The notes under the pieces were generated by a model. That model saw only the letters and a program-made list of their open reading frames with translations, did not search any database and was not told the origin of the DNA. Both the position numbers and the translations under genes were made by a program. Of a stretch of 64,000 bases of DNA, positions 32,528-41,541 are shown one piece after another (the stretch's first letter is position 1; every line of letters begins with the position of its first letter). Source of the DNA: Christensenellaceae bacterium Phil10 (GTDB taxonomy: Bacteria > Bacillota > Clostridia > Christensenellales > CAG-917); NCBI GenBank assembly GCA_001940895.1, contig MSGY01000023.1, positions 62,001 to 126,000 of the forward strand. Direction: 5' to 3'.

Positions 32528-32755
32528 CTTAAACGTTTCACGCATATCGCAATAAGTTTACATAATTTTACGATTTATCGCAAAAAAGTATAAAGATTTC
32601 CCTTAAAACCGACAAGTTGAACATTTATCGGATTTAGAACAATATTTTCCTATAAACTGATGTAAACGCCCGTAAATCCGTATATTCAGCAACGCGGTAT
32701 TGTCTGAAAAATGTTAAAATATTACCATAGTATGATAAAAAGAAGGGGGAATTCT

Positions 32756-33088
32756 ATGGCAAAATCAACGTTCAAACAATATGCGAGGGAGGCGAAATCC
32801 CGAATGCTCAGAAACGGAAATTTTCCCACGTTCGTGGGCGTTATTCCTTTGAGGAAATACGACGTATTGCTTAAACTTGTCGAAAACAACGAAACTTTGT
32901 GTAAAATGTGCAGTCTTATCGAAAGCGGAAACGACCTTAATCCTTTAACCTGTCTTATCGATAACGAAAGATTTGCCGCTATGACCGAAACCGAAAGGCA
33001 GAGATATATTTTCCGTCTTGCGGAAGCGTACAAATGCGTAAAACAGTTGTACAGGGAAATGTACGACGAGATGAAAGTTTACGGTTAA
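32756..33088 (+). CDS. Hypothetical protein, 110 residues
   Basis: A small soluble, basic and charged protein, predicted mostly helical (KSTFKQYAREAKSRMLRNGN; ETERQRYIFRLAEAYKCVKQ). It has three cysteines (two in LCKMCSLI), no signal peptide, no membrane segment and no recognisable domain. The ATG at 32756 is chosen because AAGGGGGA lies five bases upstream; the frame extends to 32711 without a better start. A possible extended -10 (TGTTAAAAT, 32712-32720) precedes it. Codon use is like its neighbours. The gene is probably real, with unknown function. Confidence 0.65.
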   Translation: MAKSTFKQYAREAKSRMLRNGNFPTFVGVIPLRKYDVLLKLVENNETLCKMCSLIESGNDLNPLTCLIDNERFAAMTETERQRYIFRLAEAYKCVKQLYREMYDEMKVYG

Positions 33089-33103
33089 TATTATATAAAA
33101 TGT

Positions 33104-33132
33104 TTGTTTTAAAAAGGGTTTTATGCTATAAT
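33104..33132 (+). promoter_or_regulatory. Promoter of pcrA; transcript predicted leaderless
   Basis: TTGTTT (33104-33109), exactly 17 bp, TATAAT (33127-33132) with a perfect extended TGC. The ATG is at 33140, only seven bases after the -10 box, so the start codon should be at or next to the first transcribed base. The AAAAAGGG upstream lies inside the spacer and cannot be a ribosome binding site. Confidence 0.78.
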
Positions 33133-33139
33133 TTCAAAT

Positions 33140-35332
33140 ATGGCAGATTTATCCCTACTCGACAATTTAAACGAAGTGCAGAAGCGTGCCGTCACGGATA
33201 CCGACGGTGCGCTTTTGGTGCTTGCGGGAGCGGGTAGCGGTAAAACGCGCGTACTGACGACGAGAGTCGCTTATCTTGTAAAAGTTATGGGCGTCGACCC
33301 TTACAATATTCTTGCCATCACGTTTACGAACAAAGCCGCAGGCGAGATGAAACAGCGCATTTCGCAGATGCTCGGCGAAAATCCCGACGTCTGGATAAGC
33401 ACTTTTCACAGTATGTGCGCGCAGATTCTTTTCAGGGAGTGCGAGCGTATCGGTTACAATAAAAATTTCAGCATTTATTCGGAAGCGGAAAGCGCAAGAT
33501 TGCTGAAACGCATTATGAAAGCGCCCGCAGACGGCGCCGACAGCGATAAAAACGCCAAACTTTTCGACACGTATTTCGGACATATCAAAAAAATTAAAGG
33601 ATTTAACCGCAATCCCGAGGACTATGCGGCGTCGATAGGCGAAAGTAAAATCAGGAAGGAAACGCTAAGATTGTATTATCTTTACGAGGAGGAACTCAAA
33701 AAGAGCAATGCGATGGATTTTGACGACCTTCTCATAAACACGGTACGTCTTTTCGAGGAATGTCAGGACGTTCTCGAACGCTATCAAAGGCGATTCAGAT
33801 ATATTCACGTCGACGAATTTCAGGATACAAACCGTATACAGTACAGGCTTATAAAACTTCTTGCCGCGGGAAGCGGTAATATTTTCGTCGTGGGCGACGA
33901 GGACCAGAGCATTTACGGCTGGAGAGGCGCGGATATAAGCAATATTCTCGATTTCAAAAACGACTTTCCCGACGCCAAAGTCTATAAACTCGAAGAAAAC
34001 TATCGCAGTACGGCGCAGATTCTCAACGCCGCGAACCGCGTTATTTCAAATAATAAAAAACGTTTCGACAAGATACTTTATACTTCAAAAACAGGCGGTA
34101 AACGCGTTGAAGTGTTCAATGCGTACAATGACCGCGAAGAAGTCGATTACGTAATGCGCAACATAAACGACCTCGTTACTCTTGCCGGAATGAATTACGG
34201 CGATATTGCCATACTTATGCGCGCCAACTCGTTATCGAGGCAATTCGAGGAGGCTCTTACGCTTTATAATATGCCTTACCGCGTTTACGGAGGCATAAGG
34301 TTTTACGAGCGCAAGGAAATAAAGGAGTTGCTGTCATATCTAAGAATCGCGCTTAATCCGAAAGACACGGACAGCGCGACGAGAGTAATAAACGTTCCGC
34401 GGCGCGGAATAGGGGATACGACGGTACAGAAACTTCTCGATTACGGCGATGCGGCGGGTAAAAACTTTTTCGAGGTAGTGGGGGATATTGAGAACAATCC
34501 CGTCGTAAATCAGGCGGCAAAACAAAAAATCGCGGCATTCGGAAAAATCTGGCGCGATATCATAGACGCGTCGGAAAAAACGGACGCGCCGCAATTTGCC
34601 GAATACGTGCTTAAAGCATCGGGCCTTCTCGATATGTATAAAGCCGACGACGCCGAACCCGACCGGGTTGAAAACCTTAAAGAATTCGTATCCGCGGTAA
34701 CTTTGTTCAAGAAGGACAATCCAGGAAAGACCATCGAAGACTTTATGCGGATGGTGGCTTTGATTTCCGACGCCGACGAAATGGACGGCAGCAACAGCGT
34801 CACGCTTGCCACTATCCACGCCGTGAAAGGACTGGAATTCAAAGTAGTGTTTATCGTAGCGCTTGAAGAGAATATTTTTCCGTCGTCTCACGCAGTCATA
34901 GAAAGCGACGATAATATCGAGGAAGAAAGGCGGCTTATGTACGTCGCTATAACGAGAGCGCAGGAAAGACTTTACGTTTCGTCGTCGCGCAGCCGCTTCA
35001 GATTCAATCAGCGTCAAAGCAATCTGCGCAGCAGATTCGTCGCGGAAATGATAGGCAACGTACCGGTAAAAACTCCGACGGCGGCGCAAAGCGAAAGCAA
35101 ATCCGCGGGTAAAGCGAGTGTGTTCAGACCGTCTTTCACTCCGACGACCGCGTCGGGCGACACTTCGGGTTACGTAGTGGGCAGGAAAGTTATGCATACG
35201 AAATTCGGAGAAGGCGTTATCGTATCGGTTAACGGAGAGGGCAAAGAGAAAATCGCCGGTATAGAATTTCCCGGATTGGGCATAAAAAAATTCGTGGTGG
35301 CCGTAGCGATGGCGAATATGAGGTTGTTATGA
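33140..35332 (+). CDS. pcrA: ATP-dependent DNA helicase PcrA (UvrD/Rep family)
   Basis: A 730-residue superfamily 1A helicase that unwinds DNA 3' to 5' in repair and plasmid replication. Motifs are Q-motif LNEVQKRAV, Walker A LAGAGSGKTRVL, Ia ITFTNKAAGEMKQR, II HVDEFQDTNRIQYRLI, III VVGDEDQSIYGWRGAD, IV EENYRSTAQIL, V TIHAVKGLEFKVVF and VI RRLMYVAITRAQERLY. The C-terminal Tudor-like RNA-polymerase-binding domain (VGRKVMHTKFGEGVIVSV) is present. It overlaps ligA by four bases, the usual pcrA-ligA pair. Confidence 0.97.
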   Translation: MADLSLLDNLNEVQKRAVTDTDGALLVLAGAGSGKTRVLTTRVAYLVKVMGVDPYNILAITFTNKAAGEMKQRISQMLGENPDVWISTFHSMCAQILFRECERIGYNKNFSIYSEAESARLLKRIMKAPADGADSDKNAKLFDTYFGHIKKIKGFNRNPEDYAASIGESKIRKETLRLYYLYEEELKKSNAMDFDDLLINTVRLFEECQDVLERYQRRFRYIHVDEFQDTNRIQYRLIKLLAAGSGNIFVVGDEDQSIYGWRGADISNILDFKNDFPDAKVYKLEENYRSTAQILNAANRVISNNKKRFDKILYTSKTGGKRVEVFNAYNDREEVDYVMRNINDLVTLAGMNYGDIAILMRANSLSRQFEEALTLYNMPYRVYGGIRFYERKEIKELLSYLRIALNPKDTDSATRVINVPRRGIGDTTVQKLLDYGDAAGKNFFEVVGDIENNPVVNQAAKQKIAAFGKIWRDIIDASEKTDAPQFAEYVLKASGLLDMYKADDAEPDRVENLKEFVSAVTLFKKDNPGKTIEDFMRMVALISDADEMDGSNSVTLATIHAVKGLEFKVVFIVALEENIFPSSHAVIESDDNIEEERRLMYVAITRAQERLYVSSSRSRFRFNQRQSNLRSRFVAEMIGNVPVKTPTAAQSESKSAGKASVFRPSFTPTTASGDTSGYVVGRKVMHTKFGEGVIVSVNGEGKEKIAGIEFPGLGIKKFVVAVAMANMRLL

Positions 35333-37272
35333 GCGTTCTCGAAAAAATGCAAAATCTTGTAAAAGAACTTAATTTTCACGCCGAACAGTATTATAAATTC
35401 GATAGTCCCGTAATTTCCGACGGAGAATACGACAAGCTTTACGACAGACTCGTCGCTCTTGAAAAGGAGACGGGTTTCGTTTTGCCCGACAGTCCCACAA
35501 GGCGTGTCGGCGACGATGTTTTAAAAGAATTCAAACAGTACAGACATACTCATAAACTTTACAGCCTGGATAAATGCCAGAGTTACGAGGAATTGCTTGC
35601 CTGGCGCGCAAGAACGGAAAAGGCGCTCGGCAGGAAATACGATATGACCGCCGAATATAAATTCGACGGTCTTACAATAAACCTCACGTATGAAAACGGA
35701 GCGCTTGTATCGGCGGCGACGCGCGGCAACGGACTGGTGGGCGAAGACGTCACATCACAGGTTAAAACTATCAAAAACGTACCGTTAACCATTGAATATA
35801 AGAATCACGTCGAAATTCAGGGCGAAGGAATAATGAGACTGTCTGTGCTTGAAAAATACAACAGAACGCACGACGAACCTCTTAAAAACGCAAGAAACGG
35901 CGCGGCGGGAGCAATAAGAAATCTCAATCCGAAAGTTACAGCGGAAAGGCGTCTCGACGTAATGTGCTATAACGTTTACGGTCCTCGTTTCGACACGCAG
36001 GCAGAGATGCAGGAATTCCTTAAAGAACAGGGATTCGAAACGGGAGATTATTTCAGAATCGTAAAGACAGACTCCGACGCGGAAAAATGCGTGGAGGAAC
36101 TGGAAAAGAAAAGACCTACGCTCGATTTTCTCATCGACGGAATAGTTTTTAAAATAAACGAAGTAGAGCTTCGCGACATTCTCGGCGAAACCGAGAAGTT
36201 TCCGAAGTGGGCTGTCGCGTATAAATTCAAGGCCGACGAAGCTACGACCGTTCTGCGCGACGTGATTTGGCAGGTTTCCCGCACGGGAAAACTCAATCCT
36301 CTGGCGGTGCTCGACCCCGTGGAACTGGCGGGAGTTACCGTAAAGCGCGCGACCCTTAACAATTTTGCCGATTACGAAAAAAAAGGATTGAAAATAGGAA
36401 GCAGAGTGTTTATAAGGCGCAGTAACGACGTCATTCCCGAAATCCTCGGCATAGCGAGCCATACTTCCGAAAGCAGAGAAATAGAAAAACCGAAATTCTG
36501 TCCTTATTGCGGCGCGCCGGTAGAGGAAAAAGGCGTGTTTTTATATTGTACGAATAACGAAACGTGCGCCCCGCAGATTGTTCAGAAACTTACGCATTTC
36601 GCCGAAAAAGGAGCAATGGATATAGAAGGTTTTTCGGATAAAACCGCCGAACTTCTTTTGAACGAGCTGAAAGTCAGAGACTTTTCGGATATATATAAGC
36701 TGAGAAAGGAAGACCTGACGGGACTTGAAGGTTTCGGCGATTTGAAAGCAGGTAATCTGATTGCGTCAATCGAGAAAAGCAAGAACGTCGGGCTTTCGGA
36801 TTTTCTCTATGCGCTGGGAATAAAAAATATCGGCAAAAAAGCGGCCAAACAACTGGAAACAAGGTTTAAAACGTTAAACGGCGTTATGAACGCAGGTTTT
36901 GAAGAGCTGACCGCAATAGACGATTTTGGCGAAGTTATGGCGAAAAGCGTTGTCGAATACTTTTCGGACGAGGCGAAACGGCAGGAAATCGATAAGCTGA
37001 CGGCTCTCGGTATAAACGTAAAAAGCGCCGAAAAAAAGGAAGGAGTTTTCAGCGGAATCAACGCCGTGCTTACGGGAAGTCTTTCGGGGTACAAACGAAG
37101 CGAGGCCGAAAAACTGATAGTCGAAAGGGGAGGAGAATGTTCTTCGTCCGTATCGAAAGCGGTGAATCTCGTGATTGCGGGCGAAGAAGCGGGAAGCAAG
37201 CTGGAAAAAGCGAAAAAACTGGGAATAAAAATTATCGGCGAAGACGAGTTCACAAGAATGCTTGAACAATGA
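35329..37272 (+). CDS. ligA: NAD+-dependent DNA ligase LigA
   Basis: A 647-residue ligase that seals nicks using NAD+. The Ia domain (EQYYKFDSPVISDGEYDKLY), the adenylation site EYKFDGLTINLTYENG with active lysine, the OB fold, a C4 zinc finger (CPYCGAPVEEKG, then CTNNETC), helix-hairpin-helix repeats and a C-terminal BRCT domain are all present. The KFDG form of the KxDG motif is less common than KIDG or KVDG but keeps Lys, Asp and Gly. Translation is coupled to pcrA. A terminator follows. Confidence 0.98.
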   Translation: MSVLEKMQNLVKELNFHAEQYYKFDSPVISDGEYDKLYDRLVALEKETGFVLPDSPTRRVGDDVLKEFKQYRHTHKLYSLDKCQSYEELLAWRARTEKALGRKYDMTAEYKFDGLTINLTYENGALVSAATRGNGLVGEDVTSQVKTIKNVPLTIEYKNHVEIQGEGIMRLSVLEKYNRTHDEPLKNARNGAAGAIRNLNPKVTAERRLDVMCYNVYGPRFDTQAEMQEFLKEQGFETGDYFRIVKTDSDAEKCVEELEKKRPTLDFLIDGIVFKINEVELRDILGETEKFPKWAVAYKFKADEATTVLRDVIWQVSRTGKLNPLAVLDPVELAGVTVKRATLNNFADYEKKGLKIGSRVFIRRSNDVIPEILGIASHTSESREIEKPKFCPYCGAPVEEKGVFLYCTNNETCAPQIVQKLTHFAEKGAMDIEGFSDKTAELLLNELKVRDFSDIYKLRKEDLTGLEGFGDLKAGNLIASIEKSKNVGLSDFLYALGIKNIGKKAAKQLETRFKTLNGVMNAGFEELTAIDDFGEVMAKSVVEYFSDEAKRQEIDKLTALGINVKSAEKKEGVFSGINAVLTGSLSGYKRSEAEKLIVERGGECSSSVSKAVNLVIAGEEAGSKLEKAKKLGIKIIGEDEFTRMLEQ

Positions 37273-37294
37273 TGCGTCACGTAAAATATTTTGC

Positions 37295-37319
37295 ACCGCG
37301 GGATTTCCCGCGGTTTTTT
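37295..37319 (+). terminator. Intrinsic terminator of pcrA-ligA
   Basis: ACCGCGGG (37295-37302), a four-base loop and CCCGCGGT (37307-37314), with the T-run at 37314-37319. Confidence 0.92.
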
Positions 37320-37363
37320 AACGGTAAATTTTTGAAAAAGATTTAATAGCATACGGCAAATAT

Positions 37364-37392
37364 TTGTAAATAATAATATTTTGTGATAAAAT
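37364..37392 (+). promoter_or_regulatory. Promoter of the AIR-synthase-to-rpe gene block
   Basis: TTGTAA (37364-37369), a 17-bp spacer and TAAAAT (37387-37392) with an extended TGA. No other promoter or terminator is obvious from here to 49278, so a very long operon is possible. Confidence 0.65.
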
Positions 37393-37425
37393 ATTAATAA
37401 TTTACCGAAAAAGGGAGGGCGCATC

Positions 37426-38400
37426 GTGAGAAACGGAAAACTGAGTTCGGAAGAACTGAAAGAATACGTTCTTAAAAAAACTTCTTTAAGAAATCCCGAA
37501 ATAATACAATCGGCGGGACTTGCCGAAGATTGCGGCGCAGTCAGAACGAATAAAACTCTGTTGCTCACCACCGACCCGATCACCGCTTCGGGAAGAAACG
37601 CCGGGAAACTGGCGATTTACGTTTCGGCTAACGACATTGCGGTTTCGGGAGGCAAGCCGTTGTGCTGTCTTCTGACCGTTATCGCTCCTCCGTCCGCAAC
37701 TGCCGAAGACGTCGGCGCGTTTATGAACGAAGCGTCGGATACCGCACGGAGTATGGGCATTGATATTATCGGCGGACACACGGAATTTTCGGACGCCGTA
37801 AACCGTATGGTCGTTTCGTGCGCAATGGTCGGCACAACGTCTAAAATCGTAAAATCTTCGGGAGCAAAAGCGGGCGACAGCATAGTTATGACTAAGTCTG
37901 CCGCCTTAGAAGCCACCTGTATTATGGCAAACGATTATGCGGACAGGCTTATTGCAGGCGGACTTACTTCCGACGAACTTGAAGAAGCGCGCGGATATAT
38001 TGACAAAATTCCCGTATTGAAAGAGGCCGAAATAGTGAAAAAGGCAAACGTAAGCTGTATGCACGACGTCACGGAAGGAGGCGTTTACGGCGCTGTTTGC
38101 GAACTTGCGGAGGCTTCGGGACTTGGCGCGACGATATACGCCGACAGAATTCCCGTTACGCACGTTACCGCAAAAATATGTCGCGTTCTCGAGGTGTCGC
38201 CCATGAGACTTATAGGCAGCGGAAGCGCGTTAATCGTTACCTCCGAGCCCGAAAAAATCATTAAAGCGCTCGGGAAGGCTCGTATCGAAGCAACCGTTAT
38301 CGGCACTATGCGCAGTAAAAAAGAAGTTACGGCAATCGGCGTGGGCAAAACCGAAAAGGTCAAAACGGCTCCCGACGAATTGCTGCGGATAAAAAAATAA
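37426..38400 (+). CDS. AIR synthase-related protein (HypE/ThiL/SelD-like)
   Basis: A 324-residue ATP-binding protein of the PurM/HypE superfamily. Signatures are LLTTDPITASG, YVSANDIAVSGGKPLCCLLT, IDIIGGHTEFSDAV, GAKAGDSIVMTKSAALEAT, SCMHDVTEGGVYGAVCELAE and LIGSGSALIV. It is closest to HypE but lacks the C-terminal Pro-Arg-x-Cys tail that receives the carbamoyl group, and no other hyp gene is nearby. It is therefore not a true hydrogenase maturation HypE and the substrate is unknown. It starts with GTG after GGGAGGGC and heads a run of tightly packed housekeeping genes. Confidence 0.88.
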   Translation: MRNGKLSSEELKEYVLKKTSLRNPEIIQSAGLAEDCGAVRTNKTLLLTTDPITASGRNAGKLAIYVSANDIAVSGGKPLCCLLTVIAPPSATAEDVGAFMNEASDTARSMGIDIIGGHTEFSDAVNRMVVSCAMVGTTSKIVKSSGAKAGDSIVMTKSAALEATCIMANDYADRLIAGGLTSDELEEARGYIDKIPVLKEAEIVKKANVSCMHDVTEGGVYGAVCELAEASGLGATIYADRIPVTHVTAKICRVLEVSPMRLIGSGSALIVTSEPEKIIKALGKARIEATVIGTMRSKKEVTAIGVGKTEKVKTAPDELLRIKK

Positions 38401-38424
38401 ATAAAAGCAAAGGAGCAGCAAACC

Positions 38425-39300
38425 ATGAACAGTATGACGGGCTACGGCAAAGCCGCGGCCGAAAGCGACGGCAGAATAATCACCGTCGAAATGAAAAGCG
38501 TCAATCACCGTTTTCTGGACGTTACGGTAAAAATACCGAAAGTTCTGGCGTTTCTCGAAGACGGCATAAGAAAGGCGGTTGCGGAAAACTTTTCGAGAGG
38601 GCATTTCGACGTGTACGTTACATACGAAAACACGCGCGAAGACAACCTGTCGCTGTCGATTAACGAAGGCGTTGCGAGGGAATATCTGAAAATCAAGGAT
38701 ATTCTCGTGCTGAAATACGGAGTGACCGACGATTTTTCGGTAACGGCAATGATGAAAACTCCCGATCTCATCACCGTAGAGGCGAAAGACGAGGATGAAG
38801 AAGCTCTGAAAACGCTGGCGGTTACCGCCGTCGGCGAAGCCTGCGCGCAGATGAAACGGATGCGCGCGTTCGAAGGAGAAAAATTAGGTTGCGACATTCT
38901 TAAAAAAACCCGGGTAATCGAAGAAACCGTTGCCGAAATCAAAAAACTTTCGGGGGGCGTCGTCGAAAACTACCGTGAAAAACTGCGCGAAAGAATAGAG
39001 GAGGCTCTTAACGGAGTTGCCGTTGACGAAGCGAGACTTTTAAACGAGGTGGCCTTTTTTTCGGATAAGGCGTCCATCGACGAGGAAATCACGAGACTCG
39101 AATCTCACTGCAATCATCTGAAAGACATGGTTGCCGCACAAACCCCTATGGGAAAAAATATGGATTTTCTCGTACAGGAATTCAACAGAGAAGCAAATAC
39201 CATCGGCAGCAAGTGCAACGATATTGCGATAACTAAACTCGTGCTGGTGCTGAAAAACGAAATCGAAAAGATAAGGGAGCAGGTTCAGAATGTCGAATAA
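38425..39300 (+). CDS. YicC/YloC family endoribonuclease
   Basis: A 291-residue protein collinear with YicC: MNSMTGYGKAAAESDGRIIT and VEMKSVNHRFLDVTVKIP at the start, GHFDVYVTYEN, and the C-terminal SIDEEITRLESHCNHLKDMV and GKNMDFLVQEFNREANTIGS with NDIAITKLVLVLKNEIEKIR. Members have been reported as RNases acting on small RNAs and mRNAs. It stands first in the conserved yloC-remA-gmk-rpoZ-coaBC-priA order. AAAGGAG precedes the ATG, and the end overlaps the next gene by 11 bases. Confidence 0.96.
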   Translation: MNSMTGYGKAAAESDGRIITVEMKSVNHRFLDVTVKIPKVLAFLEDGIRKAVAENFSRGHFDVYVTYENTREDNLSLSINEGVAREYLKIKDILVLKYGVTDDFSVTAMMKTPDLITVEAKDEDEEALKTLAVTAVGEACAQMKRMRAFEGEKLGCDILKKTRVIEETVAEIKKLSGGVVENYREKLRERIEEALNGVAVDEARLLNEVAFFSDKASIDEEITRLESHCNHLKDMVAAQTPMGKNMDFLVQEFNREANTIGSKCNDIAITKLVLVLKNEIEKIREQVQNVE

Positions 39301-39550
39301 TTCGGGAGTTATCAGTATAGGTTTTGACAACTTCGTTAATTTTCAGAAAGTAGTCGCGGTGCTTACGCCATCGGGTTCGGGTGCCAAAAAGCGCGTAAGT
39401 TGCGCAAAAGAGGACGGTACGCTTCTCGACGCGGCCATGGGCAGAAAAAACCGTTCGGTGATTGTACTCGAAAACGGTTACGTGATTCTTTCGGCGCTTT
39501 CTCCCGAAACAATCGCGATGCGAGCGAGAGACGAGGAGGACGACGAATGA
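39290..39550 (+). CDS. RemA-like DUF370 regulatory protein
   Basis: An 86-residue protein of the DUF370/RemA family (VISIGFDNFVNFQKVVAVLT; KEDGTLLDAAMGRKNRSVIV; GYVILSALSPETI). In Bacillus RemA binds DNA and activates matrix and osmoprotection genes; here the role is inferred by family and by position between yicC and gmk. It overlaps both neighbours, so all three are translationally linked. The middle is somewhat longer than in Bacillus RemA. Confidence 0.92.
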   Translation: MSNNSGVISIGFDNFVNFQKVVAVLTPSGSGAKKRVSCAKEDGTLLDAAMGRKNRSVIVLENGYVILSALSPETIAMRARDEEDDE

Positions 39551-40164
39551 AAAAGGGTGTTTTTTTCGTATTGTCGGGTCCTTCGGGTTGCGGCAAAGGC
39601 ACGGTGTTGAAAGAAGTGTTGAAACGTGGCGGGGACAGCGTTGCGTATTCGGTATCGGCAACGTCCCGCGCGCCGAGAGCCGAGGAAACAGAAGGAAAGA
39701 ATTATTACTTTAAAACGAGGTCCGAATTCGAAAGTCTCATTGCCGCAGGCGCTTTCGTGGAATATACCGAAACTTACGGAAATTATTACGGCACGTTGAA
39801 ATCTGAGGTCGAAAAAAGCATGTCGGCGGGCAAAAACATTATTCTCGAAATCGACCCCGTGGGCGCCCGGAACGTACGACGCGAATATCCCGACGCGGTT
39901 CTTGTGTTTCTCGTTGCGCCCGACCTCGAAATACTGAAACAACGTCTTAAAGGACGCGGAAGCGAGGACGAAAATACGTTCAGAATCAGACACGAAGCGG
40001 CGTTATCCGAAATGGAAAACGCGACTTTATACGACTACGTGGTAGTCAACGACGAGGTCTCGCGCGCGGCGGACGATATTCTTGCGATAATACGCGCCGA
40101 AAACCTCAGAACCAAAAACAGCATAGAAATTTTATCCGGAATAAAAGGAGGCAAACAATTATGA
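39547..40164 (+). CDS. gmk: Guanylate kinase
   Basis: A 205-residue kinase that makes GDP from GMP. The P-loop is LSGPSGCGKGTVLKEV and the GMP-binding region includes SVSATSRAPRAEETEGKNYY, FVEYTETYGNYYGTLKSEVE and EIDPVGARNVR. The last replaces the common EIDVQGA, a mild variant. The ATG at 39547 overlaps the previous stop (ATGA); the longer frame from 39400 lies inside the DUF370 gene in another phase. It overlaps rpoZ by four bases. Confidence 0.97.
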   Translation: MKKGVFFVLSGPSGCGKGTVLKEVLKRGGDSVAYSVSATSRAPRAEETEGKNYYFKTRSEFESLIAAGAFVEYTETYGNYYGTLKSEVEKSMSAGKNIILEIDPVGARNVRREYPDAVLVFLVAPDLEILKQRLKGRGSEDENTFRIRHEAALSEMENATLYDYVVVNDEVSRAADDILAIIRAENLRTKNSIEILSGIKGGKQL

Positions 40165-40370
40165 TGGTAGAACCCCCCATCGATAAACTCATCAAAAAAG
40201 CCGAATGCAGATACGCATTGACTTGCGCCGTTGCCAAACGCGCTCGCACCATTATCGCCCAGGAACCCGAACTTATCGAGAAGACCGGCGAGAAACCCAT
40301 TTCCATTGCCTGCAAAGAAATATACGAAGGCAAACAGAAAATAGTAAAGGAACAAAATGTTAAAGGGTAA
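40161..40370 (+). CDS. rpoZ: DNA-directed RNA polymerase subunit omega
   Basis: A 69-residue protein with the omega core (PPIDKLIKKAECRYALTCAV, then AKRARTI) and its usual place between gmk and coaBC. Omega helps assemble the beta' subunit. Two adjacent ATG codons (40161 and 40164) follow AAGGAGG; either could start it. It overlaps coaBC by 14 bases in a different frame. Confidence 0.95.
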   Translation: MMVEPPIDKLIKKAECRYALTCAVAKRARTIIAQEPELIEKTGEKPISIACKEIYEGKQKIVKEQNVKG

Positions 40371-41541
40371 GACCGTCGTATTGGGCGTTACCGGTTGCAT
40401 CGCCGCCTATAAAGCGTGCGAAATCGTCAGCGCCTTAAGAAAAAAAGACGCGAACGTAGTCGTAATCATGACTCCGCACGCGACCGAATTCGTGCAGCCG
40501 TTATCTTTCGAAACGCTGTCGGGGAATCGAGTCGTAACAGACCTTTTTGACAGGGATTTCGACTTTGAAGTCGAACACGTTTCTCTTGCCAAAAAAGCCG
40601 ACGTTTTCGTTATCGCGCCCGCTACTGCCAACACAATCGGTAAAATTGCCAACGGCATTGCGGACGATATGCTCACGACCACGATTATGGCCTGCAAAGC
40701 GCCGAAAATCGTGTGCCCCGCAATGAATACGAATATGTACGAGAACGAGAATACCGTCGAAAATATCGAAAGGCTTAAAAAGCAGGGATATAAGATTATC
40801 GAACCTATTTCGGGACGTCTTGCCTGCGGCGACGTGGGAAAGGGCAAAATGGCCGAGCCCGAGACAATTGTCAAAGCCATCGAAGATACCCTTATGCCTA
40901 ATCAGGATTACGAGGGCGTAAAGATGCTCGTTACCGCCGGCAGTACCGAGGAAAAAATTGACGGCGTACGCTATATCACTAATCACAGCAGCGGAAAAAT
41001 GGGTCTTGCGATTGCGACCGCCGCGGTTGCGCGCGGCGCCGAAGTTACCCTTATCGCGGGCAGATTAAGCGTTTCCGTTCCCGATATATTCGAAAAGGTG
41101 GTGCGTGTAAAATCCACTAACGATATGCTTGAAGCGGTTATGGACAATTACGAAAAATGCGAATATATCGTAAAGGCGGCCGCTCCCGCGGATTATCGCG
41201 TAAAAAACTTTTCGGTGCATAAAATCAAAGCGCAGGAACTTAAGCTCGAACTTGAAAAAACGCCCGATATCGCAAAAGCCGTAGGAGAGGTGAAAGGCGA
41301 CAGAAAACTGATTATTTTCAGCGCCGAAACCGACGACCTTATCGAAAACGCGAAAAAGAAACTCGTTTCTAAAAACGCCGATATGGTGGTTGCTAACGAC
41401 GTTACGAAAGAGGGCGCGGGCTTTAACGTCGATACGAATATAGCGACAATTATCACGCGCGACGGCAAGGTTTTCGATTATGACATCATGCCGAAAAACC
41501 GACTTGCCGAGATTATTCTTGACAGAATGCTCGAACTTTGA
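40357..41541 (+). CDS. coaBC: Bifunctional phosphopantothenoylcysteine decarboxylase / synthase
   Basis: A 394-residue enzyme for two steps of coenzyme A synthesis. The N-terminal CoaC flavoprotein has GVTGCIAAYKACEIV, EHVSLAKKADVFVIAPATAN (active His), PAMNTNMYEN and GRLACGDVGKGKMAEP (substrate Cys). The C-terminal CoaB part has VTAGSTEEKIDGVRYITNHS followed by SGKMG, VKAAAPADYRV and VVANDVTKEGAGFN. It sits between rpoZ and priA as in Bacillus. AAAGGA precedes the ATG, and the stop overlaps priA as TGATG. Confidence 0.97.
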   Translation: MLKGKTVVLGVTGCIAAYKACEIVSALRKKDANVVVIMTPHATEFVQPLSFETLSGNRVVTDLFDRDFDFEVEHVSLAKKADVFVIAPATANTIGKIANGIADDMLTTTIMACKAPKIVCPAMNTNMYENENTVENIERLKKQGYKIIEPISGRLACGDVGKGKMAEPETIVKAIEDTLMPNQDYEGVKMLVTAGSTEEKIDGVRYITNHSSGKMGLAIATAAVARGAEVTLIAGRLSVSVPDIFEKVVRVKSTNDMLEAVMDNYEKCEYIVKAAAPADYRVKNFSVHKIKAQELKLELEKTPDIAKAVGEVKGDRKLIIFSAETDDLIENAKKKLVSKNADMVVANDVTKEGAGFNVDTNIATIITRDGKVFDYDIMPKNRLAEIILDRMLEL

